Assembly: GCF_042432825.1 (NCBI RefSeq)
Contig: NZ_JBHLWN010000067.1
Location: 1 to 64,000 of the forward strand
Length of the DNA: 64,000 bases
From: Gordoniibacillus chartarius
Lineage (GTDB): Bacteria; Bacillota; Bacilli; Paenibacillales; NBRC-103111
Direction: 5' to 3'
Position numbers and translations under genes: made by a program. This document shows, in pieces, positions 41,003 through 49,288 of this stretch. Below the pieces are notes generated by a model that had not been told where the DNA came from, did not search any database, and saw nothing but the letters and a program-made list of their open reading frames with translations. Position 1 is the first letter of the stretch. Every line of letters starts with the position of its first letter.

Positions 41003-41488
41003 TTACTTGCTATTCATCAAGTTTTGTTGAATGCCGGCAAGGAAACGGTCTAGCTCCGTTTGCGATTCGAATGTACGCTTGGGAACGATATGGGCCATAA
41101 TTTTGTTTATGAAGATGAATACGTACTCCTTGTTCTGTTCGACGCCCTCGATCCCCGACCATTGGGTCAGACCTTCCGTCGCTTCATTCTTCCAGACAAG
41201 TCCTTTCTCCGTTACTTCCAATTCTTGTTCTCCGACAATCCCTTTGTTTTCGACAGTGAGTTTGTACACTCTCTGCTTGAGACGGAAGTAGGAAAACAGG
41301 TGAATCAGTATGCCTGCAGTCAGTCCGAACGTTACACTGTACCAAAGCGATGTTTTCGTCACATACAGGATTAATGCGATAATGATCGGCATCCCGATTA
41401 AGTAGGAGTACACGGTCGCCTTATATTTGCTTAGCATCACAAATTTGTTTAATTGCCAGTAGTCTTCTTTCGTTATGATCACTTTCAT
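41003..41488 (-). CDS. YcxB family membrane protein
   Basis: A 161-residue protein with two membrane helices (about 30-72) and a cytoplasmic YcxB-like C-terminal domain: GLVWKNEATEGLTQWSGIEGVEQNKEYVFIF and HIVPKRTFES match its PH-like core. AAAGGAG precedes the ATG. The family has no proven function. Confidence 0.78.
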   Translation of the reverse strand: MKVIITKEDYWQLNKFVMLSKYKATVYSYLIGMPIIIALILYVTKTSLWYSVTFGLTAGILIHLFSYFRLKQRVYKLTVENKGIVGEQELEVTEKGLVWKNEATEGLTQWSGIEGVEQNKEYVFIFINKIMAHIVPKRTFESQTELDRFLAGIQQNLMNSK

Positions 41489-41521
41489 CTGCCTGCTCCT
41501 TTCTCAAGGTGATTGGACGGC

Positions 41522-41876
41522 TCACGGGCGGATGCGGCGAGCTTCCGCTTTCATTTCCCGTACCGTACCTTCCCGATCGAACAAAATACGCCCCGTCACA
41601 AATCGAACCATCGACAACGCGCTGCGGCTGTTATCATCGTCTTGAAAGTATTGGCGGATTTGCCGCGGCGGATTCATAAAATATTCCACCAAGTAACCGT
41701 CGACGATTGATTGCCGCGTTCCCGCCAGTCCACATCATCCGACAAAACGATAGGCAAGTCAATGTCCGGCCTAGCCGGCGTGAGGTCACGAGTTGATTGC
41801 TTTCCATCGTCACAAAGAGACCATAAATATTATTGAGAGAAAATCCCATACCTAACATAGCAATATAAACAGATGC
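41522..41876 (-). pseudogene. Remnant of a nucleotidyltransferase-domain protein, frameshifted
   Basis: Read on the minus strand, YLWSLCDDGKQSTRDLT then RPDIDLPIVLSDDVDWRERGNQS is continued in another frame by VDGYLVEYFMNPPRQI, FQDDDNSRSALSMVRF and VTGRILFDREGTVREM up to a stop at 41522. One base shift near 41720 joins the parts. The N-terminal catalytic region is missing; the sequence runs instead into a fragment of another gene at 41877. So this is a truncated and frameshifted gene. Confidence 0.7.
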
Positions 41877-41970
41877 CCTCCTCATCCAGCGGAATGTCCG
41901 AGCTCCCCTGCACTCTGCCTTCCTTATTCCATAACGTGCTTCCGTGCCGTACGATTCCTATTCTAGCCAT
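41877..41970 (-). pseudogene. 5' fragment of a histidine phosphatase (phosphoglycerate-mutase-like) gene
   Basis: MARIGIVRHGSTLWNKEG, then RVQGSSDIPLDEEG, is the N-terminus of the histidine phosphatase family with the catalytic RHG. After about 32 residues the homology ends at a junction and the frame runs to a nearby stop. The rest of the gene (about 160 residues) is absent from the window. Confidence 0.75.
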
Positions 41971-42060
41971 TAGGACACCCCGCTCTATGGTTTCGGACGC
42001 ATCGTTGGTTAATTGTTCGGCGATCCTCATAGCGGCTTTATCCTTTGGCCGCTTACGCCG

Positions 42061-42588
42061 CTATCGCAGACTCTTGCTCATAATATACCATCGATCCGTT
42101 TTACCGGGATATTCATGCTCCTCAATCGGCGAGTAATTCAGCTTGGTATAATACGTAACGTTGTCCGGTATGGACAGCCGCACGCCCAGCCTGACTTCGT
42201 ATACGTCCTTGCTTCTGGCCAACTCTTCCAAATAAGATACGATCGCTTTGCCGATGCCTTGCCCTCTCCATGCGGGCAGCACGGAGATCCGGCCGATATA
42301 CAGATAAGCGTCTTCAAAATAATACTGGGCCGAGCCGACCGCTTCCGACTCCTTCCAGACCAGAATGGCCCCGCCACGGCCTGCAATCTTCCGTCTTATG
42401 GCCTCCGTCGTTTCCGAAAGGGCTCCCGAAGGCGGTACAAGCTTATCCTTGTATTCACTGAATGCCTCGGCCATAATGGCTCTTACCAGCTCGAGTTCGG
42501 CGTCGTTCGCTTCTCTGATGAGCACCGTCAGTGCACTCCTTATTCCTATATTCGTTGAAATCGAATCATTGTTGTTAGCAGGATTCAT
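42061..42588 (-). CDS. GNAT family N-acetyltransferase
   Basis: A 175-residue GNAT protein: IREANDAELELVRAIMAEAF opens the fold, the acetyl-CoA site is RISVLPAWRGQGIGKAIVSYLEE (motif A, about residues 103-125) and YTKLNYSPIEEHEYPGK closes it. Substrate unknown. The ATG at 42588 overlaps the upstream gene's stop as ATGA. The first 20 residues are not part of the fold, and a later start is possible. Confidence 0.82.
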   Translation of the reverse strand: MNPANNNDSISTNIGIRSALTVLIREANDAELELVRAIMAEAFSEYKDKLVPPSGALSETTEAIRRKIAGRGGAILVWKESEAVGSAQYYFEDAYLYIGRISVLPAWRGQGIGKAIVSYLEELARSKDVYEVRLGVRLSIPDNVTYYTKLNYSPIEEHEYPGKTDRWYIMSKSLR

Positions 42589-43013
42589 GATTCTCCAAGC
42601 CTCTCTTCCTTCCGCTGTGCAAGTATCCCCCCTAGATATGTAAGAACAAGCAGCGAAAGGTCAAATGAGATATTCACCAAAAACGGGTCGCCTTTCGGGT
42701 TGAACACGTCTACGATCGTGCCGATCAAACTCAACGTGAAAATGATCATCCCCAGAACAAGGCTGTGGTTGATTTCTCTATGTAACGTTCTTTGTGCGGC
42801 GAAGTATCCGGCACCGAACACGACCACCCACGCAATCGCAAAGTCCAGAATAGTCTCCAGCGCGTGGTTGAACATGTTCGCGAAACTTAAGTCTGGGAAA
42901 ATGCTCTCAACGGCGAGAAGCAGCAGCAAGATCAGGAAACCCGCCAGATAAATTCCTATGAAATAAATAAGCGCTCCTATTGCGAGAGTTTTATAATCCA
43001 ATTTGCCGAGCAT
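42585..43013 (-). CDS. Four-helix membrane protein, function unknown
   Basis: A 142-residue protein with four hydrophobic segments (about 11-35, 55-75, 90-108, 115-132) and charged ends, similar in layout to small YrzE/TIGR04086-like membrane proteins, though I cannot confirm that family. GGGAGG precedes the ATG. It is coupled by a 4-base overlap to the GNAT gene. Confidence 0.65.
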   Translation of the reverse strand: MLGKLDYKTLAIGALIYFIGIYLAGFLILLLLLAVESIFPDLSFANMFNHALETILDFAIAWVVVFGAGYFAAQRTLHREINHSLVLGMIIFTLSLIGTIVDVFNPKGDPFLVNISFDLSLLVLTYLGGILAQRKEERLGES

Positions 43014-43127
43014 GGTTTCCTCCCTAGGGGTGATAGGAACTCTATGATTCGAGCCGTCCGGCCAACTTTATATGACAAATAGTCTTCAATGTAGTTCGAC
43101 ACCTCTCCTCCTGTTCCTACCTCCAAG

Positions 43128-43164
43128 CAAAATAAATCGGGAGCCAGCCTGAGGCTAACTCCCG
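43128..43164 (-). terminator. Rho-independent terminator of the nickel transporter gene
   Basis: GGGAGCCAGCC pairs with GGCTAACTCCC across TGA (two G-T/A-C variants in the arm). On the minus strand the stem is followed by GATTTATTTT. Confidence 0.72.
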
Positions 43165-43195
43165 AATGAACGTTCATATCAATTAGATTCAACCT

Positions 43196-44230
43196 TTATA
43201 ATTCCGTCGTCTTCCCAACCGGCACTTCTCCTAAACGCAGCAGCTTCCACAGCCCGAACGACACCGCCCATGCAAGCAGGAACGCAGCCACGAGGAGGTA
43301 GCCGAGAATACCGAAATCGATCTCCTGCACCCATGTCCAGAAAGCCCCGGTCAAGCCGAGATTTTCGCTGATGACTTGCGCGAGACCCGTAATGCCGATC
43401 GTCAGTGCCGCAATGACGGCAAGCAGTGTGACGATCAGGTTGTAATACAGCTTGCGCAGCGGGGACGCGAACGCCCAGCGGTAGGCCGTCGTCATGAACA
43501 TGCCGTCCGCCGTGTCGAATAAGCTCATGCCTGCGGCGAACAGGATCGGGAACGCCAAGATCCCTGCCGCCGATACCGCTTCTTTCGCCGCTCCGGCGGA
43601 GATGGACAGCAGCGCGATTTCCGAAGCGGTATCGAAACCCAGTCCGAACAAGAAGCCGAGCGGATAGATATGCCAGGAACGGCGGATGAACCGGAACATC
43701 GGACGAAGCAGTCTGGCGAATAAGCCTCTGGATTCGAGCAGCTCCTCAAACTGATCCTGCGTGTGGCGACCTTGCCGGAACTGAATGAACAGCTTGAACA
43801 GCTGGATAAGAATGATTAAATTCAGGATGCCGATGAGCAACAAGAACGACCCCGATACGACTGAGCCGATAACGCCCCCGACGCTTTCGAACTGGGGCAA
43901 ATGCTCCATCGCCCAGCCGACCGAGAAGGCCATCGCAACGGCCATCAGAAACACGACGGAGGAATGGCCGAGCGCGAAATAAAAGCCGACTCCGTGCGGC
44001 CGTTGATTTTGCTGAATGAGCTTGCGAACGGTGTTGTCGATAGCGGCGATATGATCGGCATCGAAAGCATGTCTCATGCCGAGGGTGTAGGACAAGACGC
44101 CTATGCTCCATAGTGCCGGATTCGACGAGGCCGCTGAAGCGAGCAGCGCCAAGCCTGCGATGTGCAGCGCCAAAACGGCAAGCGGGTAGCCGACCCAGCT
44201 GCGGCGTTCTTGCCAAAGCCGTTTCCACAT
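43196..44230 (-). CDS. HoxN/HupN/NixA family nickel/cobalt transporter
   Basis: A 344-residue membrane protein with about eight helices. The signature LGMRHAFDADHIAAIDN (His and Asp metal ligands, about residue 50) and the second signature LGFLFGLGFDTASEIALL are both intact, as is FPILFAAGMSLFDTADG. It imports Ni2+ or Co2+. AGGAGG precedes the ATG. No urease or hydrogenase genes are in the window, so the metal's user is elsewhere. Confidence 0.9.
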   Translation of the reverse strand: MWKRLWQERRSWVGYPLAVLALHIAGLALLASAASSNPALWSIGVLSYTLGMRHAFDADHIAAIDNTVRKLIQQNQRPHGVGFYFALGHSSVVFLMAVAMAFSVGWAMEHLPQFESVGGVIGSVVSGSFLLLIGILNLIILIQLFKLFIQFRQGRHTQDQFEELLESRGLFARLLRPMFRFIRRSWHIYPLGFLFGLGFDTASEIALLSISAGAAKEAVSAAGILAFPILFAAGMSLFDTADGMFMTTAYRWAFASPLRKLYYNLIVTLLAVIAALTIGITGLAQVISENLGLTGAFWTWVQEIDFGILGYLLVAAFLLAWAVSFGLWKLLRLGEVPVGKTTEL

Positions 44231-44364
44231 AACGAAGTCCTCCTGACGAATAAAGAATCTTCACTACTGTACCATATAGCTCGGGGAAGTAGAAGATGCG
44301 TATGAGTAAATATGATAGAATGTGGAAAAACGATCACTTGGTTAAGGAAAGGAGTTTGACGGAG

Positions 44365-45207
44365 ATGTCGCTTCGCCAGCTGAAATTTTGGACAATCGCG
44401 CTGCCGACGCTTCTGATCGGCGGCTTCGAGTACGCGCGGCACGATTGGCTCGAGCATTATTTGTCCATGGAAACAGGCAATCTATATATCACGCTCTTAA
44501 CGCTGCTGCTAGCATACTTGTTCGCGACCTGGGTGTTCGGCCGGTTCGAGCAAATCAACCAGCGCCTCGCCGAGGAGCAGGCGAAACGGGCGGTTTATGA
44601 GGAACGTGAACGGCTCGCGCGGGAGCTCCACGACAACATTGCTCAGACGCTGTTCTTCACGGGCGTGATGCTGAATCAGGGGAAAATCGAAGAGGCGCGC
44701 TCGGCGGTCAGCGACATTGACCAGCAGGTGCGGCAGGCGATTTTCAATCTCCGCACCGCCTCCGACAGATCGCTCGACTTCGCGACCCGGCTGACCGTCT
44801 GGCTGCGGGAATGGAGCTCGCTCAGCGGGATGGAAGCGATGGCGGATATTCGCGTATCGCCCGGTTCGTTTACCCAAGCGGAGGAGCTGCAGCTGTTCGC
44901 CATCGTGCAGGAGGCGTTCACGAATATCCGCAAGCATTCGCATGCCGAATCGGCGACCTTGAAGCTCACGGGAGGATCGGACGGCTGGGAGCTGATCATC
45001 GAGGACGACGGAACGGGATTGCAGCCGGAGGATCAGTCGGCCAAGGAGTCGTCCGAAGCGTCCGGCTCTGCAGGCGGGTCCTACGGCTTGGAGCTGATGC
45101 GCCGCCGCTCCCGCGAGCTGGGGGCGCAATTGCACGTCATTTCGCCGGTTGCGGACGGCCGGGGAACGCGAATTAAGGCCAGCTGCCAAAGGAGGCGGGA
45201 ACCGTGA
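44365..45207 (+). CDS. NarL-type sensor histidine kinase
   Basis: A 280-residue kinase with two membrane helices (about 7-25 and 38-58) and almost no outer loop, then HisKA_3 with RERLARELHDNIAQTLFF (His near residue 93) and HATPase with AFTNIRKHSHA, IIEDDGTGL and GSYGLELM. The start at 44365 follows AAAGGAG; longer frames begin farther upstream without support. It overlaps the regulator gene by 4 bases. Its tiny outer part suggests sensing within the membrane or by a partner; YcnI follows the regulator. Confidence 0.85.
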   Translation: MSLRQLKFWTIALPTLLIGGFEYARHDWLEHYLSMETGNLYITLLTLLLAYLFATWVFGRFEQINQRLAEEQAKRAVYEERERLARELHDNIAQTLFFTGVMLNQGKIEEARSAVSDIDQQVRQAIFNLRTASDRSLDFATRLTVWLREWSSLSGMEAMADIRVSPGSFTQAEELQLFAIVQEAFTNIRKHSHAESATLKLTGGSDGWELIIEDDGTGLQPEDQSAKESSEASGSAGGSYGLELMRRRSRELGAQLHVISPVADGRGTRIKASCQRRREP

Positions 45208-45899
45208 CGATACCAGGAGCCTATCGGCTGCTCATTGCCGACGATCATAAGCTGGCGCGCCAGGCTGTCCGAAGCGTGCTGTCGGGCCCGGATTCTCCGT
45301 TCACCATTATCGGCGAAGCGGTGAACGGCGCCGAGGCGGTGCGGCTGTGCGACGAGCTGCTGCCCGACGCGGTCTTGATGGACCTGCAGATGCCCGGGAT
45401 GAACGGGCTGGAAGCGACCAAGCTCATCAAGCTGCGGCATCCCCACATTCGGGTTGTCATGCTTACGGTGTCCGACGATGTAGCCGATCTGTTCACAGCG
45501 ATCCGGAACGGCGCCCAAGGCTACTTGCTCAAAAATATGAATCCCGACGAATGGTCCGCCTACCTCCTCGCACTGCTGGACGATCACGCCGAGGTGCCGA
45601 GGCAAATGGCCGACAAGCTGTTTCACCGGTTCCGGTCGCATCCGGCGCTGGATTCGGCTTCCGCGACGGAAGCGGGAGCATCGCCGCTGACGGCGCGGGA
45701 GCAGGAGCTGGCAACGCTCGTCGCGGCCGGCTACAACAACCGCGAAATTGCCGAGCGGCTGGTGATCGCCGAGAATACGGTGAAGAATCATATGAAAAAT
45801 ATTTTGGACAAGCTCGGCCTGAACAACCGCGTCCAGCTGACCGCCTATGCCATCCAGCGCGGCTGGACACGAAATGCTCACGAATCGCAGCGAAAATAG
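45204..45899 (+). CDS. LuxR-family response regulator
   Basis: A 231-residue NarL/LuxR-type regulator. The receiver has ADDHKLARQAV, phospho-Asp in AVLMDLQMPGMNG, switch Thr in MLTVSD and Lys in YLLKNM. The HTH has LTAREQELATLVAAGYNNREIAERL and the recognition segment ENTVKNHMKNILDKLG. The GTG start overlaps the kinase stop. It pairs with the kinase just upstream. Its targets may include the copper-related gene 85 bp downstream. Confidence 0.9.
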   Translation: MTIPGAYRLLIADDHKLARQAVRSVLSGPDSPFTIIGEAVNGAEAVRLCDELLPDAVLMDLQMPGMNGLEATKLIKLRHPHIRVVMLTVSDDVADLFTAIRNGAQGYLLKNMNPDEWSAYLLALLDDHAEVPRQMADKLFHRFRSHPALDSASATEAGASPLTAREQELATLVAAGYNNREIAERLVIAENTVKNHMKNILDKLGLNNRVQLTAYAIQRGWTRNAHESQRK

Positions 45900-45983
45900 C
45901 CCGTCTTAGCCATGTTACGGCACGCCGATTTCGGGTAGGATGAGTAACGAAGGAATGAACCGGAATCGAAAGGATGATCATTG

Positions 45984-46631
45984 ATGTTAAAAAAAATGAG
46001 TATCAGCGCTTTGGCGCTGCTGATCGGGCTTATGGCTTTTGCCGCAGCGGCAAGCGCTCACGTCGTTGTCTACCCGCAGCAGTCGACCCAGGGGTCTTAT
46101 GAGAAGTTCACGGTCCGTGTGCCTTCCGAGAAACAGAATACGTCTACCGTGAAGGTCGAAATACGCCTGAGCCCTGCCGATGTCAGCGTGTCCCGGGTGG
46201 AGCCTAAGGCCGGCTGGACCTACCAGATGACCAAAGACACCACCGGTGCCGTAACGAGCATAGTATGGACGGCGCAAGGCGATGGCTTAGCGGCTACGGA
46301 ATTTACCGAATTCAACATGAGCGGCAAGGTCGGTGACAACGCGACAGCCATTACGTGGAAGGCTTACCAGACGTACAAGGACGGCGAGGTTGTCGAATGG
46401 GTCGGTGCATCCGGCTCGGATAAGCCCGCTTCCGTTACCAAGGTAAACGCCAAGCCGGCTGGAGCAGCAGCCGCCGGCGGACACGATACCGGAGCCGCTC
46501 ACACGGCCGATACGGCGGCAAGCTCCGGTGCCGGTGAAGCTTCCCAGCTGCCGCTGATCCTCTCCATCGTTGCTGTCGTGCTGGGCGCACTCTCTCTAAT
46601 CCTGACTCTTCTGCGCCGCAATAAGGCGTAA
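45984..46631 (+). CDS. YcnI-like copper-binding membrane protein (DUF1775)
   Basis: A 215-residue exported protein: signal peptide ending in AAAASA, then mature HVVVYPQQSTQGSYEKFTVRVPSE, whose N-terminal His is a known copper ligand in the YcnI family. EPKAGWTYQM and the WKAYQTYKDGEVVEW block complete the DUF1775 domain. A Gly/Ala linker and one C-terminal helix followed by RRNKA anchor it outside the membrane. AAAGGATGA lies upstream. In Bacillus ycnI sits beside ycnJ; here it follows a NarL-type two-component pair and the YcnJ-like gene is 27 kb away. Confidence 0.88.
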   Translation: MLKKMSISALALLIGLMAFAAAASAHVVVYPQQSTQGSYEKFTVRVPSEKQNTSTVKVEIRLSPADVSVSRVEPKAGWTYQMTKDTTGAVTSIVWTAQGDGLAATEFTEFNMSGKVGDNATAITWKAYQTYKDGEVVEWVGASGSDKPASVTKVNAKPAGAAAAGGHDTGAAHTADTAASSGAGEASQLPLILSIVAVVLGALSLILTLLRRNKA

Positions 46632-46640
46632 TCGCAGCAT

Positions 46641-46689
46641 AAAGCGGCAGCCTGTAACGATTGCATCGTTACGGACTGCCGCATTTTTC
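46641..46689. terminator. Bidirectional terminator between ycnI-like and thrS
   Basis: GCGGCAG ... CTGCCGC with inner arms TAACGAT/ATCGTTA; ATTTTTC follows on the plus strand and TTTATGC on the minus strand. Confidence 0.78.
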
Positions 46690-46698
46690 ATACGCAGA

Positions 46699-48612
46699 TC
46701 ACCTTTTCCCGCTTATTTCCCCGCATATCTGAGGAATGAGATCTTGCAAGCCTTTGGTCCCAAGATCCTCTCCGCCGCGTTTTCGGACGGAGACGGTTTC
46801 GGAAGCTAATTCGTTTTCCCCAAGGACCAGCATATAGGGGACCTTCTCCAGCTGCGCTTCACGGACCTTGTAGCCAAGCTTCTCATTACGCCCGTCGATG
46901 TCCACACGAATACCGGCTTCTTCAAGGTCTTGCTTCACACGCCATGCATAGTCCAGAAAACGATCGGATACCGGCAGCAGCTTTACTTGAACCGGCGCAA
47001 GCCAAAGCGGGAACGCCCCGCTGTAATGCTCCGTCAAAATACCGATGAATCGATCAATGGAGCCGAACACAGCTCGATGGATGACTACCGGACGATGTTT
47101 TTGTCCGTCTTCCCCGACGTACGTCAGGTCAAATTTCTCCGGCATCTGAAAATCAAGCTGAATCGTCGCACATTGCCAGCTTCTCTTCAAAGCATCCAGA
47201 ATGTGAAAATCGATCTTCGGCCCATAGAAAGCACCGTCCCCCTCGTTCATGCGATAGTCGATTCCCCGATTGTCCAATACGCTCTGCAGCGCCCCTTCGG
47301 CTTTGTGCCACAGCTCGGCTGACCCCATTGCGTCTTCAGGCTTTGTCGAGAGCTCAATCCGGTACTCGAAGCCGAATACCCGGTACATGTCATCGATGAA
47401 TGAAAGAATCCGGCCGATCTCCTCTTCGATTTGATCCGGGCGCAGGAAGATATGGGCATCATCTTGGCAAAACGTTCTTACCCTCATCATCCCGTTAAGC
47501 GCCCCTGAAAACTCATGCCGATGCACTTGACCGAATTCGGCCAGACGAATCGGGAGCTCGCGGTACGAATGCAGATTGTTTTTGTAAATGAGCATGTGTC
47601 CCGGGCAGTTCATCGGCTTCAAGGCAAATTTCTCCTCATCCGCTTCGGTAAAATACATATGCTCGTGGTAATGGTCCCAGTGCCCCGATTGTTCCCATAG
47701 GCGCTGATTCATCATGAGCGGGGTCCGAACCTCGTCATAATCGCGGCGCTCTTGAAGCTCGCGGGCGAAATTTTCCAGCTGGGTGCGAATCGTCATTCCC
47801 TTAGGCAAATAGAAGGGCATGCCCGGCGCTTCTTCGGAGAACATGAACAGTCCAAGCTCTTTCCCGAGCTTACGATGGTCGCGCTTCTTCGCTTCGTCCA
47901 ATAGACGCAAATACTCGTCTAACTGGCTTTGCTTGGGGAATGCCGTTCCGTAGATGCGCTGCATGGTCTTGTTGTTTGCATCGCCGCGCCAGTAGGCTCC
48001 TGAGACGTTCAGCAGCTTGAAAGCCTTAATTCGGCCGGTGGACGGCAGATGCGGTCCGCGGCAAAGATCGTAAAATTCGCCTTGGCTGTAGATCGAGATG
48101 ACGGAATCATCCGGCAGATCGCGGATCAGCTCCAGCTTGTACGGATCCCCAAGATCGGTAAATATACGGACAGCTTCTTCACGGCTCACCTCACGGCGAA
48201 CGATAGGCACATTTTCTTGAATGATGCTTTGCATTACCTTCTCGATCTTATCGAAATCTTCCGTGGAAATCGGTACATCGAGATCGACGTCATAGTAAAA
48301 ACCGTTCTCGATCACGGGACCGACTCCAAGCTTTACGTTATTCTCACCGTACATTCTGCGCAGAGCCTGGGCTAGCAGGTGTGCGGCGCTATGGCGAAGC
48401 ACCTCGATTCCTCCGTCATTATCCAGCGTCAAAATCTCAATGGAGGCATGCCCCCGTATGGACTCGGCCAGGTCGACCGGCTTGCCGTTCAGTGCGCCTG
48501 CGACGGCATTTTTCTTCAGTCCGGGACTGATCGATTCCGCAATCTGCCCAATGGTAGTCCCGGCCGGATACTCCCGTACCATACCATCAGGAAAAGTGAT
48601 TTTACACAACAT
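46699..48612 (-). CDS. thrS: Threonine--tRNA ligase
   Basis: A 637-residue class II synthetase. The N-terminal TGS and editing domains (HSAAHLLAQALRR, with the editing HxxxH) lead to the catalytic core, with motif 2 FGQVHRHEFSGALNG, NCPGHMLIYK for zinc binding, and motif 3 near LAPVQ. A C-terminal anticodon-binding domain ends in KVREAQLEKVPYMLVLGENE. The start at 48612 has AAAGGGTG 8 bases upstream. Expression is controlled by two tandem T-box leaders just upstream. Confidence 0.95.
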   Translation of the reverse strand: MLCKITFPDGMVREYPAGTTIGQIAESISPGLKKNAVAGALNGKPVDLAESIRGHASIEILTLDNDGGIEVLRHSAAHLLAQALRRMYGENNVKLGVGPVIENGFYYDVDLDVPISTEDFDKIEKVMQSIIQENVPIVRREVSREEAVRIFTDLGDPYKLELIRDLPDDSVISIYSQGEFYDLCRGPHLPSTGRIKAFKLLNVSGAYWRGDANNKTMQRIYGTAFPKQSQLDEYLRLLDEAKKRDHRKLGKELGLFMFSEEAPGMPFYLPKGMTIRTQLENFARELQERRDYDEVRTPLMMNQRLWEQSGHWDHYHEHMYFTEADEEKFALKPMNCPGHMLIYKNNLHSYRELPIRLAEFGQVHRHEFSGALNGMMRVRTFCQDDAHIFLRPDQIEEEIGRILSFIDDMYRVFGFEYRIELSTKPEDAMGSAELWHKAEGALQSVLDNRGIDYRMNEGDGAFYGPKIDFHILDALKRSWQCATIQLDFQMPEKFDLTYVGEDGQKHRPVVIHRAVFGSIDRFIGILTEHYSGAFPLWLAPVQVKLLPVSDRFLDYAWRVKQDLEEAGIRVDIDGRNEKLGYKVREAQLEKVPYMLVLGENELASETVSVRKRGGEDLGTKGLQDLIPQICGEISGKR

Positions 48613-48643
48613 GCTGCAGCACCCTTTCATCAATTATTGAAAT

Positions 48644-48898
48644 AAAAAAGACGCACCTGTCCCGGCTAAGGGACGAATGCGTCGTGGTTCCACCCTAATT
48701 TGATTCGCGAAGCAGCGAATCCTCATTCCAAATCTGTAACGGGAATACCCGGCGAACCTTACACTCAAGAGCGGAGCCTTGATTTCAAGATCGCAGCTGC
48801 AAGGGGGTAAATCCTTACGGAGTTAACGAAGAGGATTTCAGCCAATGTCCTCTCTCTCTGGGCGGCTCGCGTTAAGGATTCATGTCCTTGATCATGGC
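48644..48898 (-). promoter_or_regulatory. T-box leader, proximal copy, controlling thrS
   Basis: The T-box core AGGGTGGAACCAC lies at 48696-48684 (minus) and the terminator arms GACGCATTCGTCCC/GGGACAGGTGCGTC plus TTTTTT at 48683-48644. Stem I with the AGAGAGAG region and a GGATTTACC stretch, which offers ACC as threonine specifier codon, lies upstream. Uncharged tRNA-Thr would favour the antiterminator and read-through into thrS. Confidence 0.9.
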
Positions 48899-48925
48899 TT
48901 GTATGTGATATGTGTTTTGACAAAA

Positions 48926-49180
48926 TAAAAAAAGCATACTGATCCCGAAAGGGACGAGTATGCTCGTGGTTCCACCCTAATTTGATTCACCGAGAAGCGA
49001 ATCCTCATTCAAGTTCTGTAACGGGAATACCCGGCGAAGTTTACACTCAAGGGCGGGGCCTTGATTTCAAGATCGCAGCTGCAAGGCGGTAAATCCTTAT
49101 GGAGTTCTCGAAGAGGATTTCAGCCAATGTCCTCTCTCTCTGGGCGGCTCGCGTTAAGGATTCATGTCCTTGATCATGGC
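48926..49180 (-). promoter_or_regulatory. T-box leader, distal copy
   Basis: A nearly identical second leader 282 bp upstream of the first: T-box core at 48978-48966, terminator arms AGCATACTCGTCCC/GGGATCAGTATGCT with TTTTTTT at 48965-48926, and the same GGATTTACC specifier stretch. Differences cluster in the terminator stem, where arms changed in a compensated way. Confidence 0.9.
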
Positions 49181-49194
49181 TTTTATTGTTTATT

Positions 49195-49223
49195 ATTAAA
49201 ACAGACCGGCAACTGCATGTCAA
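49195..49223 (-). promoter_or_regulatory. Sigma-A promoter of the thrS leader
   Basis: On the minus strand TTGACA (49218-49223) and TTTAAT (49195-49200) are 17 bases apart. It lies just upstream of the distal T-box. Confidence 0.75.
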
Positions 49224-49288
49224 CCATGCTTGATCTCATCCTGCCGAAACCGTTTACCAAGGCGGTGCAGGTCTCCTCCATGAATCTC

